Source: Exiguobacterium sp. J17977
GTDB lineage: Bacteria; Bacillota; Bacilli; Exiguobacteriales; Exiguobacteriaceae
Direction: 5' to 3'
DNA length: 64,000 nucleotides
NCBI RefSeq assembly: GCF_018616375.1
Contig: NZ_JAEQBB010000002.1
Span: forward strand, 62,001 to 126,000
Shown here: positions 25,294 to 34,189 of the stretch, piece by piece
Layout of the letters: each line of letters opens with the position of its first letter
How positions within the stretch are numbered: the stretch's first letter is position 1
Position numbers and translations under genes: made by a program
Notes under the pieces: model-generated
What the model was told of the DNA's origin: nothing
Seen by the model: the letters and a program-made list of their open reading frames with translations, nothing else
Databases searched by the model: none

Positions 25294-27183
25294 TTATTTG
25301 TTCACAATCGTGATTATCGGTTTTGTCGTGTCGGTCTCATCGCTCGGTTGAACAAGCACATCGGCGTATGTCGCGCTGTTCGTCACGATGACCGGTGTGA
25401 TACTTGATACGTTATGGGCGGCGATTATGTCGCGGTCGAACGTGGTCAGTACATCGCCTGCTTTGAAGCTGTCCCCGTCTTTGACATGAACGGTGAACGG
25501 CTTGCCGTCGAGCGTCACCGTATCGAGACCGACGTGAATCAAGAGTTCAATCCCAGTGTTCGAACGGAGACCAATCGCATGTTTCGTTGGTGCGACCATG
25601 ACGATTGTCCCGTCAAACGGTGCAATGACCTTATTCCCGTCTGGCTCGACGGCATAACCTTTCCCCATCGCCCCGGAGCCGAATACGTCGTCCGGTACAT
25701 CGCTCAAGGCGATGACTTTCCCCGAAAGTGGTGAAGTGATTGTCTCTTCTTGAACGAGCGTCGCACTCGCTTCTGCTGTCGCAGGTGTTTCCGTCACTTC
25801 TGTCACTTGTTTGGCTGTGTCTTCCCCGAAGCCAAAGATTTGAATCAAGACGACCGGAAGGACGATGGCAATCGCCGTCCCAATCAATAATCCCCAAATC
25901 GATGTCGGCACATCTTCACTGATTCCGTTGACGAGCGTGAGTGGACCTGGTAGTCCGGCGTAAGCGAAGTAATACGGGTTGAAGAAACTGGCCACGATGG
26001 CACCGATGGCTCCCGAGATACATCCAAAGATGAACGGTTTCTTGAAGCGGAGTGTCACCCCGTAGATGGCAGGCTCCGTGATTCCGAATAGTCCAGTAAT
26101 CCCAGCCGAGACACCGACTTTTTTAATCTCTTGGCTCTTCGCTTTCAAGATGACACCGAGGACGGCGCCGACTTGGGCGATAACGGCGATCGTCTGATAC
26201 GCCTGGAACGAGTCACGTCCGTATAGGTCGAAGTTGGCGAGCACCATCGGCGTCACACCCCAATGAACGCCGAAGATGACGACGACTTGCCAAAGTCCAC
26301 CGATGATGGCCCCGGCGAGCAGTGGTGCGTTCTCCGCTAAGAAATTGTAGCCGTTGGCGATCCCGACCGCACCCATCGTCGTGATCGGTCCGATGACGAG
26401 AATCGTGAGCGGCACCATGAGCACCAAACTGAAGAACGGGACGAACAACGGACGGATGACCTCATTCATATGACGGTTCAAGAACCGCTCGACGTAGGAT
26501 AAGATCCAGACGAGGAAGAGCGGTGGTAATACCGATGACGTATACGTCGTACCTGACAAGGCGAGCCCGAGGAAGCTGATTGTCTCCCCTGACGTGATAC
26601 GTGCCGCCATCTCGGCCCATGTCGGACTGACCAAGGCCGCGCTTGCCGCGACGGAGATGAACGTGTTCGTCTTAAAATGTTTCGATGCCGTGATGGCGAT
26701 GAAAATCGGTAAGAACGTGAATGGCGCCCATGAGATGAAGCTGAACACTTCGTACGTCCCTGTCTCGGCGAAACCTTCGAACAACAATGTCGTGATAATG
26801 AGTACCCCTTGCAAAATCCCGGCTGCGGCCAAGATATAGATGAACGGTGCGAACACGGCGGACATCGTCGCGATGATGCGGTTGAGGACGGTTCCCTTGT
26901 TTCCGTCTTCTACCTCAGCGCCTTCGATTTGAACCAGTTTCGTGAACTCATCGAACACTTCCCCGACGTGTTGCCCGATGACGACCTGGAACTGGCCGCC
27001 CGTCTCGACGACCGTGATGACGCCTGGCATCGCCATGACTTGTTCTTTCGCCTGCGGATTCGACCGCTTTAAGACGAGACGGAGTCGCGTCGCACAGCGC
27101 GCCGCATTGATGACGTTGCCTTCCCCTCCGACAGCCTCTAAAATATCCCGAGCCAGCTTTGAATAATCCCGAACTTTACTCAA
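25294..27183 (-). CDS. PTS beta-glucoside transporter subunit IIBCA
   Basis: A 629-residue sugar transporter that imports and phosphorylates beta-glucosides. Domains in order: EIIB with phospho-Cys C30 (INAARCATRLR), the EIIC membrane channel (about 100-460), a short linker, and EIIA with its active His in LLIHVGLD. The order B-C-A is that of BglP/BglF. The start is TTG at 27183 with AGGAGGG 6 bases upstream; the frame extends 22 codons more without a site. It is transcribed with the glucosidase and divergently from the GntR regulator. Confidence 0.92.
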   Translation of the reverse strand: MSKVRDYSKLARDILEAVGGEGNVINAARCATRLRLVLKRSNPQAKEQVMAMPGVITVVETGGQFQVVIGQHVGEVFDEFTKLVQIEGAEVEDGNKGTVLNRIIATMSAVFAPFIYILAAAGILQGVLIITTLLFEGFAETGTYEVFSFISWAPFTFLPIFIAITASKHFKTNTFISVAASAALVSPTWAEMAARITSGETISFLGLALSGTTYTSSVLPPLFLVWILSYVERFLNRHMNEVIRPLFVPFFSLVLMVPLTILVIGPITTMGAVGIANGYNFLAENAPLLAGAIIGGLWQVVVIFGVHWGVTPMVLANFDLYGRDSFQAYQTIAVIAQVGAVLGVILKAKSQEIKKVGVSAGITGLFGITEPAIYGVTLRFKKPFIFGCISGAIGAIVASFFNPYYFAYAGLPGPLTLVNGISEDVPTSIWGLLIGTAIAIVLPVVLIQIFGFGEDTAKQVTEVTETPATAEASATLVQEETITSPLSGKVIALSDVPDDVFGSGAMGKGYAVEPDGNKVIAPFDGTIVMVAPTKHAIGLRSNTGIELLIHVGLDTVTLDGKPFTVHVKDGDSFKAGDVLTTFDRDIIAAHNVSSITPVIVTNSATYADVLVQPSDETDTTKPIITIVNK

Positions 27184-27228
27184 CTGAACACCCTCCTTTA
27201 ATGTAACGCTTACATTTTGTACACTCTT

Positions 27229-27257
27229 ACTATAATTGTACCGGTACAATTAATCAA
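27229..27257 (-). promoter_or_regulatory. Beta-glucoside operon promoter with operator palindrome
   Basis: On the minus strand TTGATT (27257-27252) and TATAGT (27234-27229) are 17 bases apart. The spacer is filled by a perfect 16-bp palindrome ATTGTACCGGTACAAT (27235-27250). A related half-site GATACAAT lies at 27262-27269, and AATGTAACGCTTACATT (27200-27216) is a second dyad downstream. The palindrome is the best candidate operator for the adjacent GntR protein. Confidence 0.7.
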
Positions 27258-27302
27258 TAGCGATACAATAAATAGTTTGTGAACGTTTCGTAGACATGTG
27301 TG

Positions 27303-27311
27303 TGGTATAAT
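27303..27311 (+). promoter_or_regulatory. Extended -10 promoter of the GntR gene
   Basis: TGGTATAAT is a TGnTATAAT extended -10, about 35 bases before the start codon. No good -35 is present, as is allowed for this promoter class. Confidence 0.6.
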
Positions 27312-27345
27312 GAAGGCAACATTTTCAAGTAGATGAGGGATGAGC

Positions 27346-28056
27346 GTGCTTAAATATCAACAAGTGGCAGCAGAGATTGAACAGTACATCAATCAACACG
27401 ATTTGAAACAAGGAGATAAACTACCCGTCCTCGAGCAGTTGATGAGCCAATATGCCGTCAGCAAGAGTACGATCACGAAAGCACTCGAGTTGCTGGAGCG
27501 GAAAGGCGTCATCTTTCAATTGCGGGGGAGTGGCATCTTCGTCCGACGCCACAACCGTCCGGGCTATATGAGCCTGTTCTCGACGCAAGGGTTCAAGAGC
27601 AACCTCGGTGACCGGGTGTTGACGTCGGACGTGCTCGATGTCTCGGTCACGAAACCGGACGCGACGGTCGCACAGAATCTTGGCATCGACGTGACAGATG
27701 ACGTCTATCGCGTCGAGCGGGTCCGCTTCGTCGACGGCGAGGTGTTCTGTTACGAGGAGTCATACTATGTGAAGGCGATCGTCCCATATTTGAACCGAGA
27801 AATCGTCGCCGACTCGATTTTCGATTACGTCCAAGGCGCACTCGGCGTCACCATCGGCTTTTCGGACATGTACATGCAGGTCGGGAGATTGACTGAGACG
27901 GAGGCCGGATATCTTGGTTTACAGATGGAGGACCCGACGCTCCGCATCGAGACTATTTTTCACCTTTCGAACGGGAAGCCGTTCGACTATTCACGCATCA
28001 CGTATCATTACGAGCACTCGCAGTTCGTCGTCCAAGCGAACGGACCGTATATGTAA
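27346..28056 (+). CDS. GntR-family (HutC/TreR-type) repressor of the beta-glucoside operon
   Basis: A regulator of about 236 residues with an N-terminal winged HTH (LPVLEQLMSQYAVSKSTITK, then ALELLERKGVIFQLRGSGIF) and a C-terminal UTRA ligand domain ending in FDYSRITYHYEHSQFVVQA. In this subfamily the UTRA domain usually binds the phosphorylated sugar and releases the operator. GTG 27346 has GAGGG 6-8 bases upstream; ATG 27340 would overlap that site. It is divergent from the PTS and GH1 genes and is very likely their local repressor. Confidence 0.87.
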   Translation: MLKYQQVAAEIEQYINQHDLKQGDKLPVLEQLMSQYAVSKSTITKALELLERKGVIFQLRGSGIFVRRHNRPGYMSLFSTQGFKSNLGDRVLTSDVLDVSVTKPDATVAQNLGIDVTDDVYRVERVRFVDGEVFCYEESYYVKAIVPYLNREIVADSIFDYVQGALGVTIGFSDMYMQVGRLTETEAGYLGLQMEDPTLRIETIFHLSNGKPFDYSRITYHYEHSQFVVQANGPYM

Positions 28057-28057
28057 A

Positions 28058-28089
28058 ACAAGCCCCCATGCGTGCGCATGGGGGCTTGT
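28058..28089. terminator. Terminator after the GntR gene
   Basis: ACAAGCCCCCATGCG and CGCATGGGGGCTTGT form a 15-bp stem with loop TG. The T tract is poor on the plus strand, but the stem is very strong. Confidence 0.75.
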
Positions 28090-28108
28090 CGGTCAACACG
28101 TATCGAAC

Positions 28109-28663
28109 TCAAACGAGCGGTTTGCGTTTCAAATCGAGTAGCTCATCATCTGTTTTAAAAAGCAGTTCATCGAATGCTTCGGCACCGTGCTCCTCGATGA
28201 AGCGTTCCTCTGACGGGAAAATCGGGACGAACCAGACGACGAGCACGTCGTGGGGTTCGCCTTCATATTTTAAAAACGATGGATCTGAGTAGAACGGTGC
28301 CGTCACGTAGATGGAGGAAAACTTGTACCGTTTGAGCACACCTTTTGGCAGGCTGAAGTATTCACCTAAATCGAACGCTTGATGTGTCTCGAGCGCATGG
28401 GTCACTAAGTGCCATACCAACTGGACGATGTCATCTTCGGCACGCTTTTGTTTGAAGCGAAACAACAGTTCTTGATGGGCGACCGATCCATCCTCGAATT
28501 GAAGCGAATGCAGATGTAATCCTAGTGTTGCTACGCTCACGATGCCAAAAAGTTTTGGTTCCTTCAATTTGAGTATTTGGACATGGTCCCCCAGTAAATC
28601 GGGGACGTCGTATCCAGCGACAAATTCTCCACAATGGGCTTCTAGATGTTCTAAATAATCCAC
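28109..28663 (-). CDS. Suppressor-of-fused (SUFU) domain protein
   Basis: A 184-residue soluble protein of the bacterial SUFU family. Visible marks are the LHSLQFEDGSVAHQELLFRF-type core strands and the late LVVWFVPIFPSEERFIEEHG block with a conserved acidic helix. Bacterial SUFU proteins are widespread immunity proteins of polymorphic toxin systems; no toxin lies nearby. The start is GTG at 28663 after GGAAG. It lies 30 bases downstream of a barstar-like gene in the same direction. Confidence 0.78.
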   Translation of the reverse strand: MDYLEHLEAHCGEFVAGYDVPDLLGDHVQILKLKEPKLFGIVSVATLGLHLHSLQFEDGSVAHQELLFRFKQKRAEDDIVQLVWHLVTHALETHQAFDLGEYFSLPKGVLKRYKFSSIYVTAPFYSDPSFLKYEGEPHDVLVVWFVPIFPSEERFIEEHGAEAFDELLFKTDDELLDLKRKPLV

Positions 28664-28692
28664 GATACTTCCAACTTTCTCTTAATTATTAA

Positions 28693-29661
28693 TTAAAACC
28701 TCATGATTGTTCCGTTCACATGGTCTAAGAAGTGATAGCAGTCATTCACATCACGCGCCAATACAAAGTTTCCAAATATGTTCGGGTGGAACTCTCCTGT
28801 GAACGTCTCTAGCGTCTGTTTCTGTGTCGGCCGTGAGAGGGACTGCCAAAATCCCCTTGTCTTCGGGAGGTCGAGCTGCGGCAGCAACTCTTTTTCAATC
28901 AACCGCTCCCACTTCACGTCATGTAGCGTCAATCGGTATACCTTCTTCAGTGGTCCGAACGTGCCACCGAAACAAAACGTCAGCTCGATTGGGAATGCAC
29001 CGCGTGTCACATGGTGAAAGAATGTCTCGTAGTCGGCGGTGTCTGCCGGCTCAACCGCTTCGATTTGTGTCCCTTGGAGAGTTAAACCGTCCGAATAATA
29101 GCTGAGAAGCCAATCTGCACCGTCCCAGATGATCACCACGTCTTTTTGGTTTTCGTTATCATTGAGAGTCAGCCATGCATCGACCGCTCCTAGATCGTTT
29201 ACAGTCCCCTCTAAGACAGATGACTCTATCCAACGTTCGAACGAGAATCGCTGTCTCTTCGGCAGGCGCGACGATGTCTTTCGCTCGACGCGTAACGGGG
29301 ACGGTGCGTCCGCCAAATGTCGATGAATCAATCGCTGCGTCTCCCCTTTTTGTAAGGCATGGGACGGCAAAATGACCATCTGCGTCGTGTCATAAATGAC
29401 GCGACACGGCTTCAGGTCCGCTTCCTTCGCATAGTCAGCCAAACAACTTTTTAAATAACCAGCATCTTCCGGCAGGCGCTGACTCAATAAATTCCACCCC
29501 ACAAACTCCACGATGTCTGGTAATCCATCCTCGTCCGTGATGACATCCCAAAATGCATCCCAATTCTCCCCATAGTGGTCCGGGAACTGTAAGTTGTCTT
29601 TCAAGAGCAGGTGCAACTGTTTTGAAGTTCGGACGGTGGACACGTCAATCGTGACCCGCAA
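28693..29661 (-). CDS. Barstar-like protein with long C-terminal extension
   Basis: A protein of about 322 residues. Residues 1-85 match barstar, the ribonuclease (barnase) inhibitor: LHLLLKDNLQFPDHYGENWD, then AFWDVITDEDG, in the place of the inhibitor helix and loop. Canonical barstar is only about 90 residues; here some 230 more follow, rich in Trp and aromatic residues, with no family I recognise. TTG 29661 is used because GGGAGGTG precedes it; the frame runs back to 29697 into the next gene. With the SUFU gene it forms an immunity-type pair. Confidence 0.7.
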   Translation of the reverse strand: MRVTIDVSTVRTSKQLHLLLKDNLQFPDHYGENWDAFWDVITDEDGLPDIVEFVGWNLLSQRLPEDAGYLKSCLADYAKEADLKPCRVIYDTTQMVILPSHALQKGETQRLIHRHLADAPSPLRVERKTSSRLPKRQRFSFERWIESSVLEGTVNDLGAVDAWLTLNDNENQKDVVIIWDGADWLLSYYSDGLTLQGTQIEAVEPADTADYETFFHHVTRGAFPIELTFCFGGTFGPLKKVYRLTLHDVKWERLIEKELLPQLDLPKTRGFWQSLSRPTQKQTLETFTGEFHPNIFGNFVLARDVNDCYHFLDHVNGTIMRF

Positions 29662-29666
29662 CCCAC

Positions 29667-30158
29667 TCACCTCCCGATTGTTTTCATGTAGCACCACAGC
29701 ACGTGTGGTTGCGTCACTTCCTTGATTTTTTGAAAGCCTGATTTTTCATAAAATGCGATGGCGCGTGCATTGAATGGTGATACCCTTAACTGATAGGACT
29801 CGACCCCGTTGCTTTTGAAGAACGTTTCGGCATAATCGGTCAACAGGTTACCATATTCGTTCCCTCGATACGCAGGTACGAGATAGATAAGGTTGATGAA
29901 GCCGACCTCGACGTCATCGATCGAGACGATTTGCAATTCAAGCTGACCAATGGGCTGTCCATCTTCTTTGACCAACACAAATCCAGCGGGAAATCGGTCG
30001 ACGCGTCTCTCTATCCATTTCAAGTAGGACGCTTCTTCGAACGGACACGTCTCTCCATAGCTGCAACGATGGGCGTCGTTTCGGAATGCCGTGATGGTGG
30101 CTCGATCGATAGCCGGGTCGATTGTCGTAAACGTCAAGATCTTAGCGGTTTTATCCAT
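29667..30158 (-). CDS. GNAT-family N-acetyltransferase
   Basis: A 163-residue GNAT enzyme. IYLVPAYRGNEYGNLLTDYA holds the acetyl-CoA loop (RGNEYG) and NARAIAFYEKSGF the C-terminal motif. It overlaps the start side of the upstream secreted-protein gene by 8 bases and ends 5 bases before the barstar-like start, so it is within a tightly packed minus-strand run. The substrate is unknown. Confidence 0.82.
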   Translation of the reverse strand: MDKTAKILTFTTIDPAIDRATITAFRNDAHRCSYGETCPFEEASYLKWIERRVDRFPAGFVLVKEDGQPIGQLELQIVSIDDVEVGFINLIYLVPAYRGNEYGNLLTDYAETFFKSNGVESYQLRVSPFNARAIAFYEKSGFQKIKEVTQPHVLWCYMKTIGR

Positions 30159-30882
30159 GGATTCGCCGGCGGAACACGAGATAGATGAGCGGGATAGACG
30201 CTAAAAAGGCGATTCCGTAACGGCGAAGCTCTTGTGGTGTCGCTGATTCATCTGCAGCAGGTGCCCCACCGACCAGGTCGCTATCACTCGGTTCACCAGG
30301 TGCGGTGTATAGGTCGCCAGCCAGTTCTTTGTACGAAGTTAGCGAAATCGTCTCCTCTCCGACAAACGTTTTCGTTCCCGGCGTCAACGGGATCATCGTC
30401 TCACCATTCATTTCGAACCAGGCACTACGTTGCGCCTGATAGACAATATCGCCTTCTTGGTCGTCCAACGCATCCAGGGCAATCGCCAACTCTTGCCCAT
30501 ATCCGAATGTTGAGAAGCCGTACTCCTCTTCCGCTACCTCATATGTTCCAATTACATTGACCGGGACGTCATCCTGATAGACGACCGCGACATATTCGTT
30601 AGTGAACTCTAGCGCCTCTCCGAGCGGAAACTTCTCCTCAGATGTCATATACGTCCGGGAGGGAGTCATAACGGGATGGAGTGGTCCGAACGATAGGTTC
30701 TCACTCGTCGTCATGTCATATAACGCTGGACCCTCTTGGATATGATCGAGCACGATGTCTTCAAAATGCTGGTCGGCATACGCCTCGGGTGTCTTCTCGG
30801 TCTCCGCTGCGAGAGCTGGTGTCGTGATGAGGGCAATGCTTAATCCGAGGATGCCGCCGAGACGGAATAGTCGTTGATTCAT
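30151..30882 (-). CDS. Exported membrane-anchored hypothetical protein
   Basis: A 243-residue protein with a signal peptide (cleavage near ALAAE), a large outer domain and one C-terminal helix (YGIAFLASIPLIYLVF) followed by RRRIHG, which anchors it with its tail in the cytoplasm. The layout resembles a sortase-like sorting tail, but no LPxTG is present. The outer domain is acidic and unrecognised. The gene overlaps the upstream DinB gene by 4 bases (ATGA) and the downstream GNAT gene by 8. Confidence 0.7.
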   Translation of the reverse strand: MNQRLFRLGGILGLSIALITTPALAAETEKTPEAYADQHFEDIVLDHIQEGPALYDMTTSENLSFGPLHPVMTPSRTYMTSEEKFPLGEALEFTNEYVAVVYQDDVPVNVIGTYEVAEEEYGFSTFGYGQELAIALDALDDQEGDIVYQAQRSAWFEMNGETMIPLTPGTKTFVGEETISLTSYKELAGDLYTAPGEPSDSDLVGGAPAADESATPQELRRYGIAFLASIPLIYLVFRRRIHG

Positions 30883-31340
30883 GATGGTTTCTCCTGTCCG
30901 CTCTGATGTAGGAACGTGTCAATTTGGTATTCATGATGCCGGTCATGCTCGATGAAGTCTTCGATGATGTGAAACAGCGTCGCTTCCGCGTCTGGCGACA
31001 GGGTGCCCCGTCGTTCAATCGTCTCAATCAACGTTTGTCTCGCCGCTTTTGCTTCCGCGAGCACGTCGCGCGCTAAAATGCCTCGTTTCGCTTGATCGAT
31101 GGCACGCTGGTTGAACGCATCGAACTCAGGGAACACCACTTCTCTCCCAGCTTGAAGCGCAGGGACCGTCTCTTGAATGAGATAAGTATCCCAGTTTGTC
31201 ATATGGAGGAGGATGGCCTTCATGGACCATTTCCCGGTTGTGAGCGGTGCGTCCCACGTGTCTTCATCAATGTCGGTCAGTGAATCGAGCCAGTTTAGAT
31301 ATGTATAAAATAAATGAAGGGTGTTCGTTTTGTCGGTCAT
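30879..31340 (-). CDS. DinB/ClbS-like four-helix protein
   Basis: A 153-residue protein of the DinB-like fold close to ClbS/DfsB members. Likely helix-bundle metal or substrate residues are H46 (LLHMTNWD) and the HDRHHEY cluster near residue 137. ClbS protects against colibactin, but that role cannot be assumed. It is the first of a packed series (DinB, secreted protein, GNAT, barstar-like, SUFU). Confidence 0.75.
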   Translation of the reverse strand: MTDKTNTLHLFYTYLNWLDSLTDIDEDTWDAPLTTGKWSMKAILLHMTNWDTYLIQETVPALQAGREVVFPEFDAFNQRAIDQAKRGILARDVLAEAKAARQTLIETIERRGTLSPDAEATLFHIIEDFIEHDRHHEYQIDTFLHQSGQEKPS

Positions 31341-31439
31341 GATTATGGCTCCTTACATGTTAAGCTATTCGCTCGTTTTGACTTATTCTATTTCGAGTTG
31401 AGAAGTAACGTTTTCTTGATGATTTACATCAAACTTTCT

Positions 31440-31928
31440 CTACTGTACAAGAAGTAACCAACTTTCACTTTCAAACTGACCATCCTCATCACATAGTACA
31501 GACACGTACCGTTTCAGTTCCATGTTGCCAGATAATTGTCGCAATAAGTTTTCGTGTTCCTTGAACTCCATCAATCCAAGGGTCCAATTCTGATTTAGAA
31601 GAAACGCTCGATAAGCTTCGTCCGATTGAAAGACAATGATTTCAGACGACCACAGCGTAGGGATGTCTAATAGCACGACAATCTGATAAGACTTGTCAGG
31701 TAGAAGATGTTTCAAACGGATTGCTCCATCCAGCAATGTGTCTACGACGAGACGTTTCCCGCGCATCTTGAAGCGTTTGGAGAACAAAATGGGCTGACCA
31801 ATCGGGATTTTGCTGTTCCAATATCCATTGATGAAGGTTGTAGAAAACGTGGACGTCGTTTCCTCAACGTGCTCAGCCATTTTTCTTAATTTCCGTCTCA
31901 AGCCGCGTATTTTTTGCTCTCGATTCAT
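31440..31928 (-). CDS. Hypothetical protein, 162 aa
   Basis: A basic protein with an N-terminal coiled helix (MNREQKIRGLRRKLRKMAEH) and a beta-rich middle. No family is recognised. It is alone on the minus strand with about 100 empty bases to the left. The style (soluble, single-copy, between immunity-type genes) is that of accessory cargo. Confidence 0.6.
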   Translation of the reverse strand: MNREQKIRGLRRKLRKMAEHVEETTSTFSTTFINGYWNSKIPIGQPILFSKRFKMRGKRLVVDTLLDGAIRLKHLLPDKSYQIVVLLDIPTLWSSEIIVFQSDEAYRAFLLNQNWTLGLMEFKEHENLLRQLSGNMELKRYVSVLCDEDGQFESESWLLLVQ

Positions 31929-32006
31929 GGTTCATCCTCATTCACTGTAAATTAAAACTTCAATAATTTCTAAATTAAGGAAATTATACCATGTCCCTGT
32001 AATGCT

Positions 32007-32615
32007 TTATAGATTAATTGAATATGTTCGTCTGAGTTGTAACGTAATCCCATCAAGTGCGATTGTCCCGTGAATCACTTTGAGACCATCCTCGATTGGT
32101 ATGACAGAGAGGGACAGACTATTGATCAGTTTACGGTCTTGAAGAAGCGTCTCAGGTGCCAAGTCCAGCTCAATCTCGTGTCCTGCTATCGCATAGGCGA
32201 AGGATGTGCTTCGGTATACGTCCATAAGCAGTCGTTCCACACTGTCTGTAACTCTGTCAATCGATTCCACATCATTCGTTTCTACGAACAAGTCCTTCCA
32301 GTCTAAATCGATGAGCAGCCCTTCAAAACCGACTTCATCTCTCAACGACACGGTCACGACTTGGTCACGTCGACCAAACCGGGCAGTCGAAAGGGTGACG
32401 GAACCATAATATTGGATTTGAGACAAGTCGAGGTCTGATCCCTTCGGTTCAATCGTCACCCATTCAGTTCCCTCTTCGTCTTTGCTATAGGTGATTTGAT
32501 CTAACTTCCCACCATCTCGCATTAACACCTTACAAATGATTTGGAGATTGTGAAGCAGACCTCTTCCTGTTGTGAATGCGATTCCGATTGAAACGAACCC
32601 ACCTGATTTCTCCAT
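32007..32615 (-). CDS. Hypothetical protein, 202 aa
   Basis: A soluble, beta-strand-rich protein without signal peptide or membrane segment. No family is recognised. ATG 32615 follows AAAGGGGTG; an in-frame start at 32645 lies 30 bases further upstream with no better signal. It is downstream of the purine permease terminator and therefore has its own transcription. Confidence 0.6.
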   Translation of the reverse strand: MEKSGGFVSIGIAFTTGRGLLHNLQIICKVLMRDGGKLDQITYSKDEEGTEWVTIEPKGSDLDLSQIQYYGSVTLSTARFGRRDQVVTVSLRDEVGFEGLLIDLDWKDLFVETNDVESIDRVTDSVERLLMDVYRSTSFAYAIAGHEIELDLAPETLLQDRKLINSLSLSVIPIEDGLKVIHGTIALDGITLQLRRTYSINL

Positions 32616-32643
32616 AGAACCACACCCCTTTGTCTCATCATAC

Positions 32644-32675
32644 AAAAAAGCGGCACCGTCTACACGGTACCGCCC
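32644..32675 (-). terminator. Terminator of the purine permease gene
   Basis: On the minus strand GCGGtACCGT and ACGGtGCCGC pair around GTAG, followed by TTTTTT. Confidence 0.88.
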
Positions 32676-32679
32676 TATC

Positions 32680-33942
32680 TTATAGCCAGACTGGTAAAGA
32701 AAAGAAAACCAAGAACAATACGGTCAAGACACCGACGACCGGACTGAGCGACCGATAGCCCTTCTTGAACAAGACAATCATCGTGTAGGCGATGAATCCG
32801 AGCCCGATGCCATCGACGATGGAATACGTGAACGGGATCATGATGATGACGAGAATAGCCGGGAAGGCATGCTCCCAATTGTCGAGCGGGAGATGCTTCA
32901 CGTTCTGGAACATCATCATGCCGATGATGATCAACACCGGCGCAATCGCCGTCACCGGAATGATTGCGAACAGCGGCAGCAACAAGAGCGAGACGACATA
33001 CAACCCTGACGTCACGAACGAGGCGATGCCGCCCCGAGCGCCGACCGAGATGCCGGCCGCGACCTCGACCGTCGAGACGGTCGGGCTCGAGCCGAACATG
33101 GCACCGGCCATCGTCGACAGCCCTTGGGCGACGAGCCCTTTCGGTGCGTCCGCATCCTTGCCGATGGCGCGCGTCTGATTCTGGATCAGGCTGATGTTCT
33201 CAATCAGCAAGACGAGCGTCAACACGCCGACAGCGACCAAGAAAATCGGTGACGCCGACTCGGCGAACGAGACGTTGCCGAACACGGTACCGAACGACTC
33301 GAAGAACGGCGTGAGCGCGAACTCACCGGTCCAGTCGAGCGTACCCATGACGGCGCTCAAACCGACCCCGAACGCGATCGTCCAGAGGAAGCTGCTCGGT
33401 CCCATCTTCAAGAAGAGCAGGATGGCCACGAAGAGCGACAGGAACGCGACCTGTACCGGCCGTTCCCCAAGGTCTCCGATGTGAAGCAATGCCCCGCCAC
33501 CGCCTGAGACGATCCCCGCCGCCTCGAGTCCGATCAAGATGAGGAACAGGCCGAGCCCGACCGTCAATCCGTCATGAATGATTGGCGGGAACGCGTTCGC
33601 CAGTTTCCTCGCCACTTTTGTTACCGTCAACAGGACGACGAGCGCCCCCGAGACGAACGAGACGGCGAGCGCGCCTTGCCAGCTCAGCCCCATCTGCAGG
33701 ACGAGCGTATACGTGAACAACGCGTTGATGCCCATCCCTGGTAACAGGAGCAGCGGCAAGTTGAACAGCCCTGCGATGAACGTTCCGATGATGCTTGTCA
33801 AAATCGCTCCGACGAGCGCTCCCTCGAACGGGAGTCCGGCTTGTGTCAAGATTGCCGCGTGAACGGCCGGGATGTATGCTGTCGCCAGAAAGTTCAGCAC
33901 GCCCCCGTATGTTTCTGTTTTCCATTCTGTTTGTTTTGCCAT
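32680..33942 (-). CDS. NCS2-family purine permease (PbuG/PbuO-like)
   Basis: A 420-residue transporter with about 12-14 helices that imports hypoxanthine/guanine or related purines. Marks are the N-terminal TETYGGVLNFLATAYIPAVH, the GMGINALFTYTLVLQMG segment and the motif GSSPTVSTVEVAAGISVGAR (helix 10 substrate region). ATG 33942 follows AAAGGATTG. The frame runs 45 codons further, but that part is promoter DNA. I looked for a purine riboswitch in the leader (33943-34160) and did not find one. Confidence 0.9.
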   Translation of the reverse strand: MAKQTEWKTETYGGVLNFLATAYIPAVHAAILTQAGLPFEGALVGAILTSIIGTFIAGLFNLPLLLLPGMGINALFTYTLVLQMGLSWQGALAVSFVSGALVVLLTVTKVARKLANAFPPIIHDGLTVGLGLFLILIGLEAAGIVSGGGGALLHIGDLGERPVQVAFLSLFVAILLFLKMGPSSFLWTIAFGVGLSAVMGTLDWTGEFALTPFFESFGTVFGNVSFAESASPIFLVAVGVLTLVLLIENISLIQNQTRAIGKDADAPKGLVAQGLSTMAGAMFGSSPTVSTVEVAAGISVGARGGIASFVTSGLYVVSLLLLPLFAIIPVTAIAPVLIIIGMMMFQNVKHLPLDNWEHAFPAILVIIMIPFTYSIVDGIGLGFIAYTMIVLFKKGYRSLSPVVGVLTVLFLVFFSLPVWL

Positions 33943-34106
33943 AGGAATCAATCCTTTATTGGCACCCTCACCCACCCATGTGGTTATACACACGAGATTG
34001 ATTATATCCTGTCTGACCTCTGACATACAAGCTATTATTGGTTCAAATCCATCTTTGGACCCAATCGTGAGACCCATTCGGACGAAAGGTTCATTTTATA
34101 AAACAA

Positions 34107-34118
34107 GAACAAACGTTC
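34107..34118. promoter_or_regulatory. LexA/DinR-like box between the permease and toxin genes
   Basis: GAACAAACGTTC matches the Gram-positive LexA consensus CGAACRNRYGTTYC at every position except the first C. It lies 33 bases upstream of the toxin -10 and inside a possible minus-strand promoter of the permease (TATAAA). Eight fixed bases are expected about once per window by chance. Confidence 0.45.
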
Positions 34119-34136
34119 CTGTTTTTAGCATCTTTT

Positions 34137-34157
34137 TTGACAAGAATCTGCTATAAT
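34137..34157 (+). promoter_or_regulatory. Promoter of the candidate type I toxin mRNA
   Basis: TGCTATAAT at 34149-34157 is a perfect extended -10. TTGACA at 34137-34142 is only 9 bases upstream of it, so it cannot act as the usual -35. The start would be near 34164. Confidence 0.6.
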
Positions 34158-34189
34158 GAAGAGGCAGGTTAACGCAGCAATAGTGGGGT

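Noticed and set aside
27200-27216. AATGTAACGCTTACATT as a catabolite-responsive element
   Set aside because: The core is 13 bases where the cre consensus needs 14 with a central CG, so it fits poorly. It is kept only as a possible operator.
33943-34160. Purine riboswitch expected before the NCS2 permease
   Set aside because: The conserved loop bases of the guanine/adenine aptamer are absent from the leader on the minus strand.
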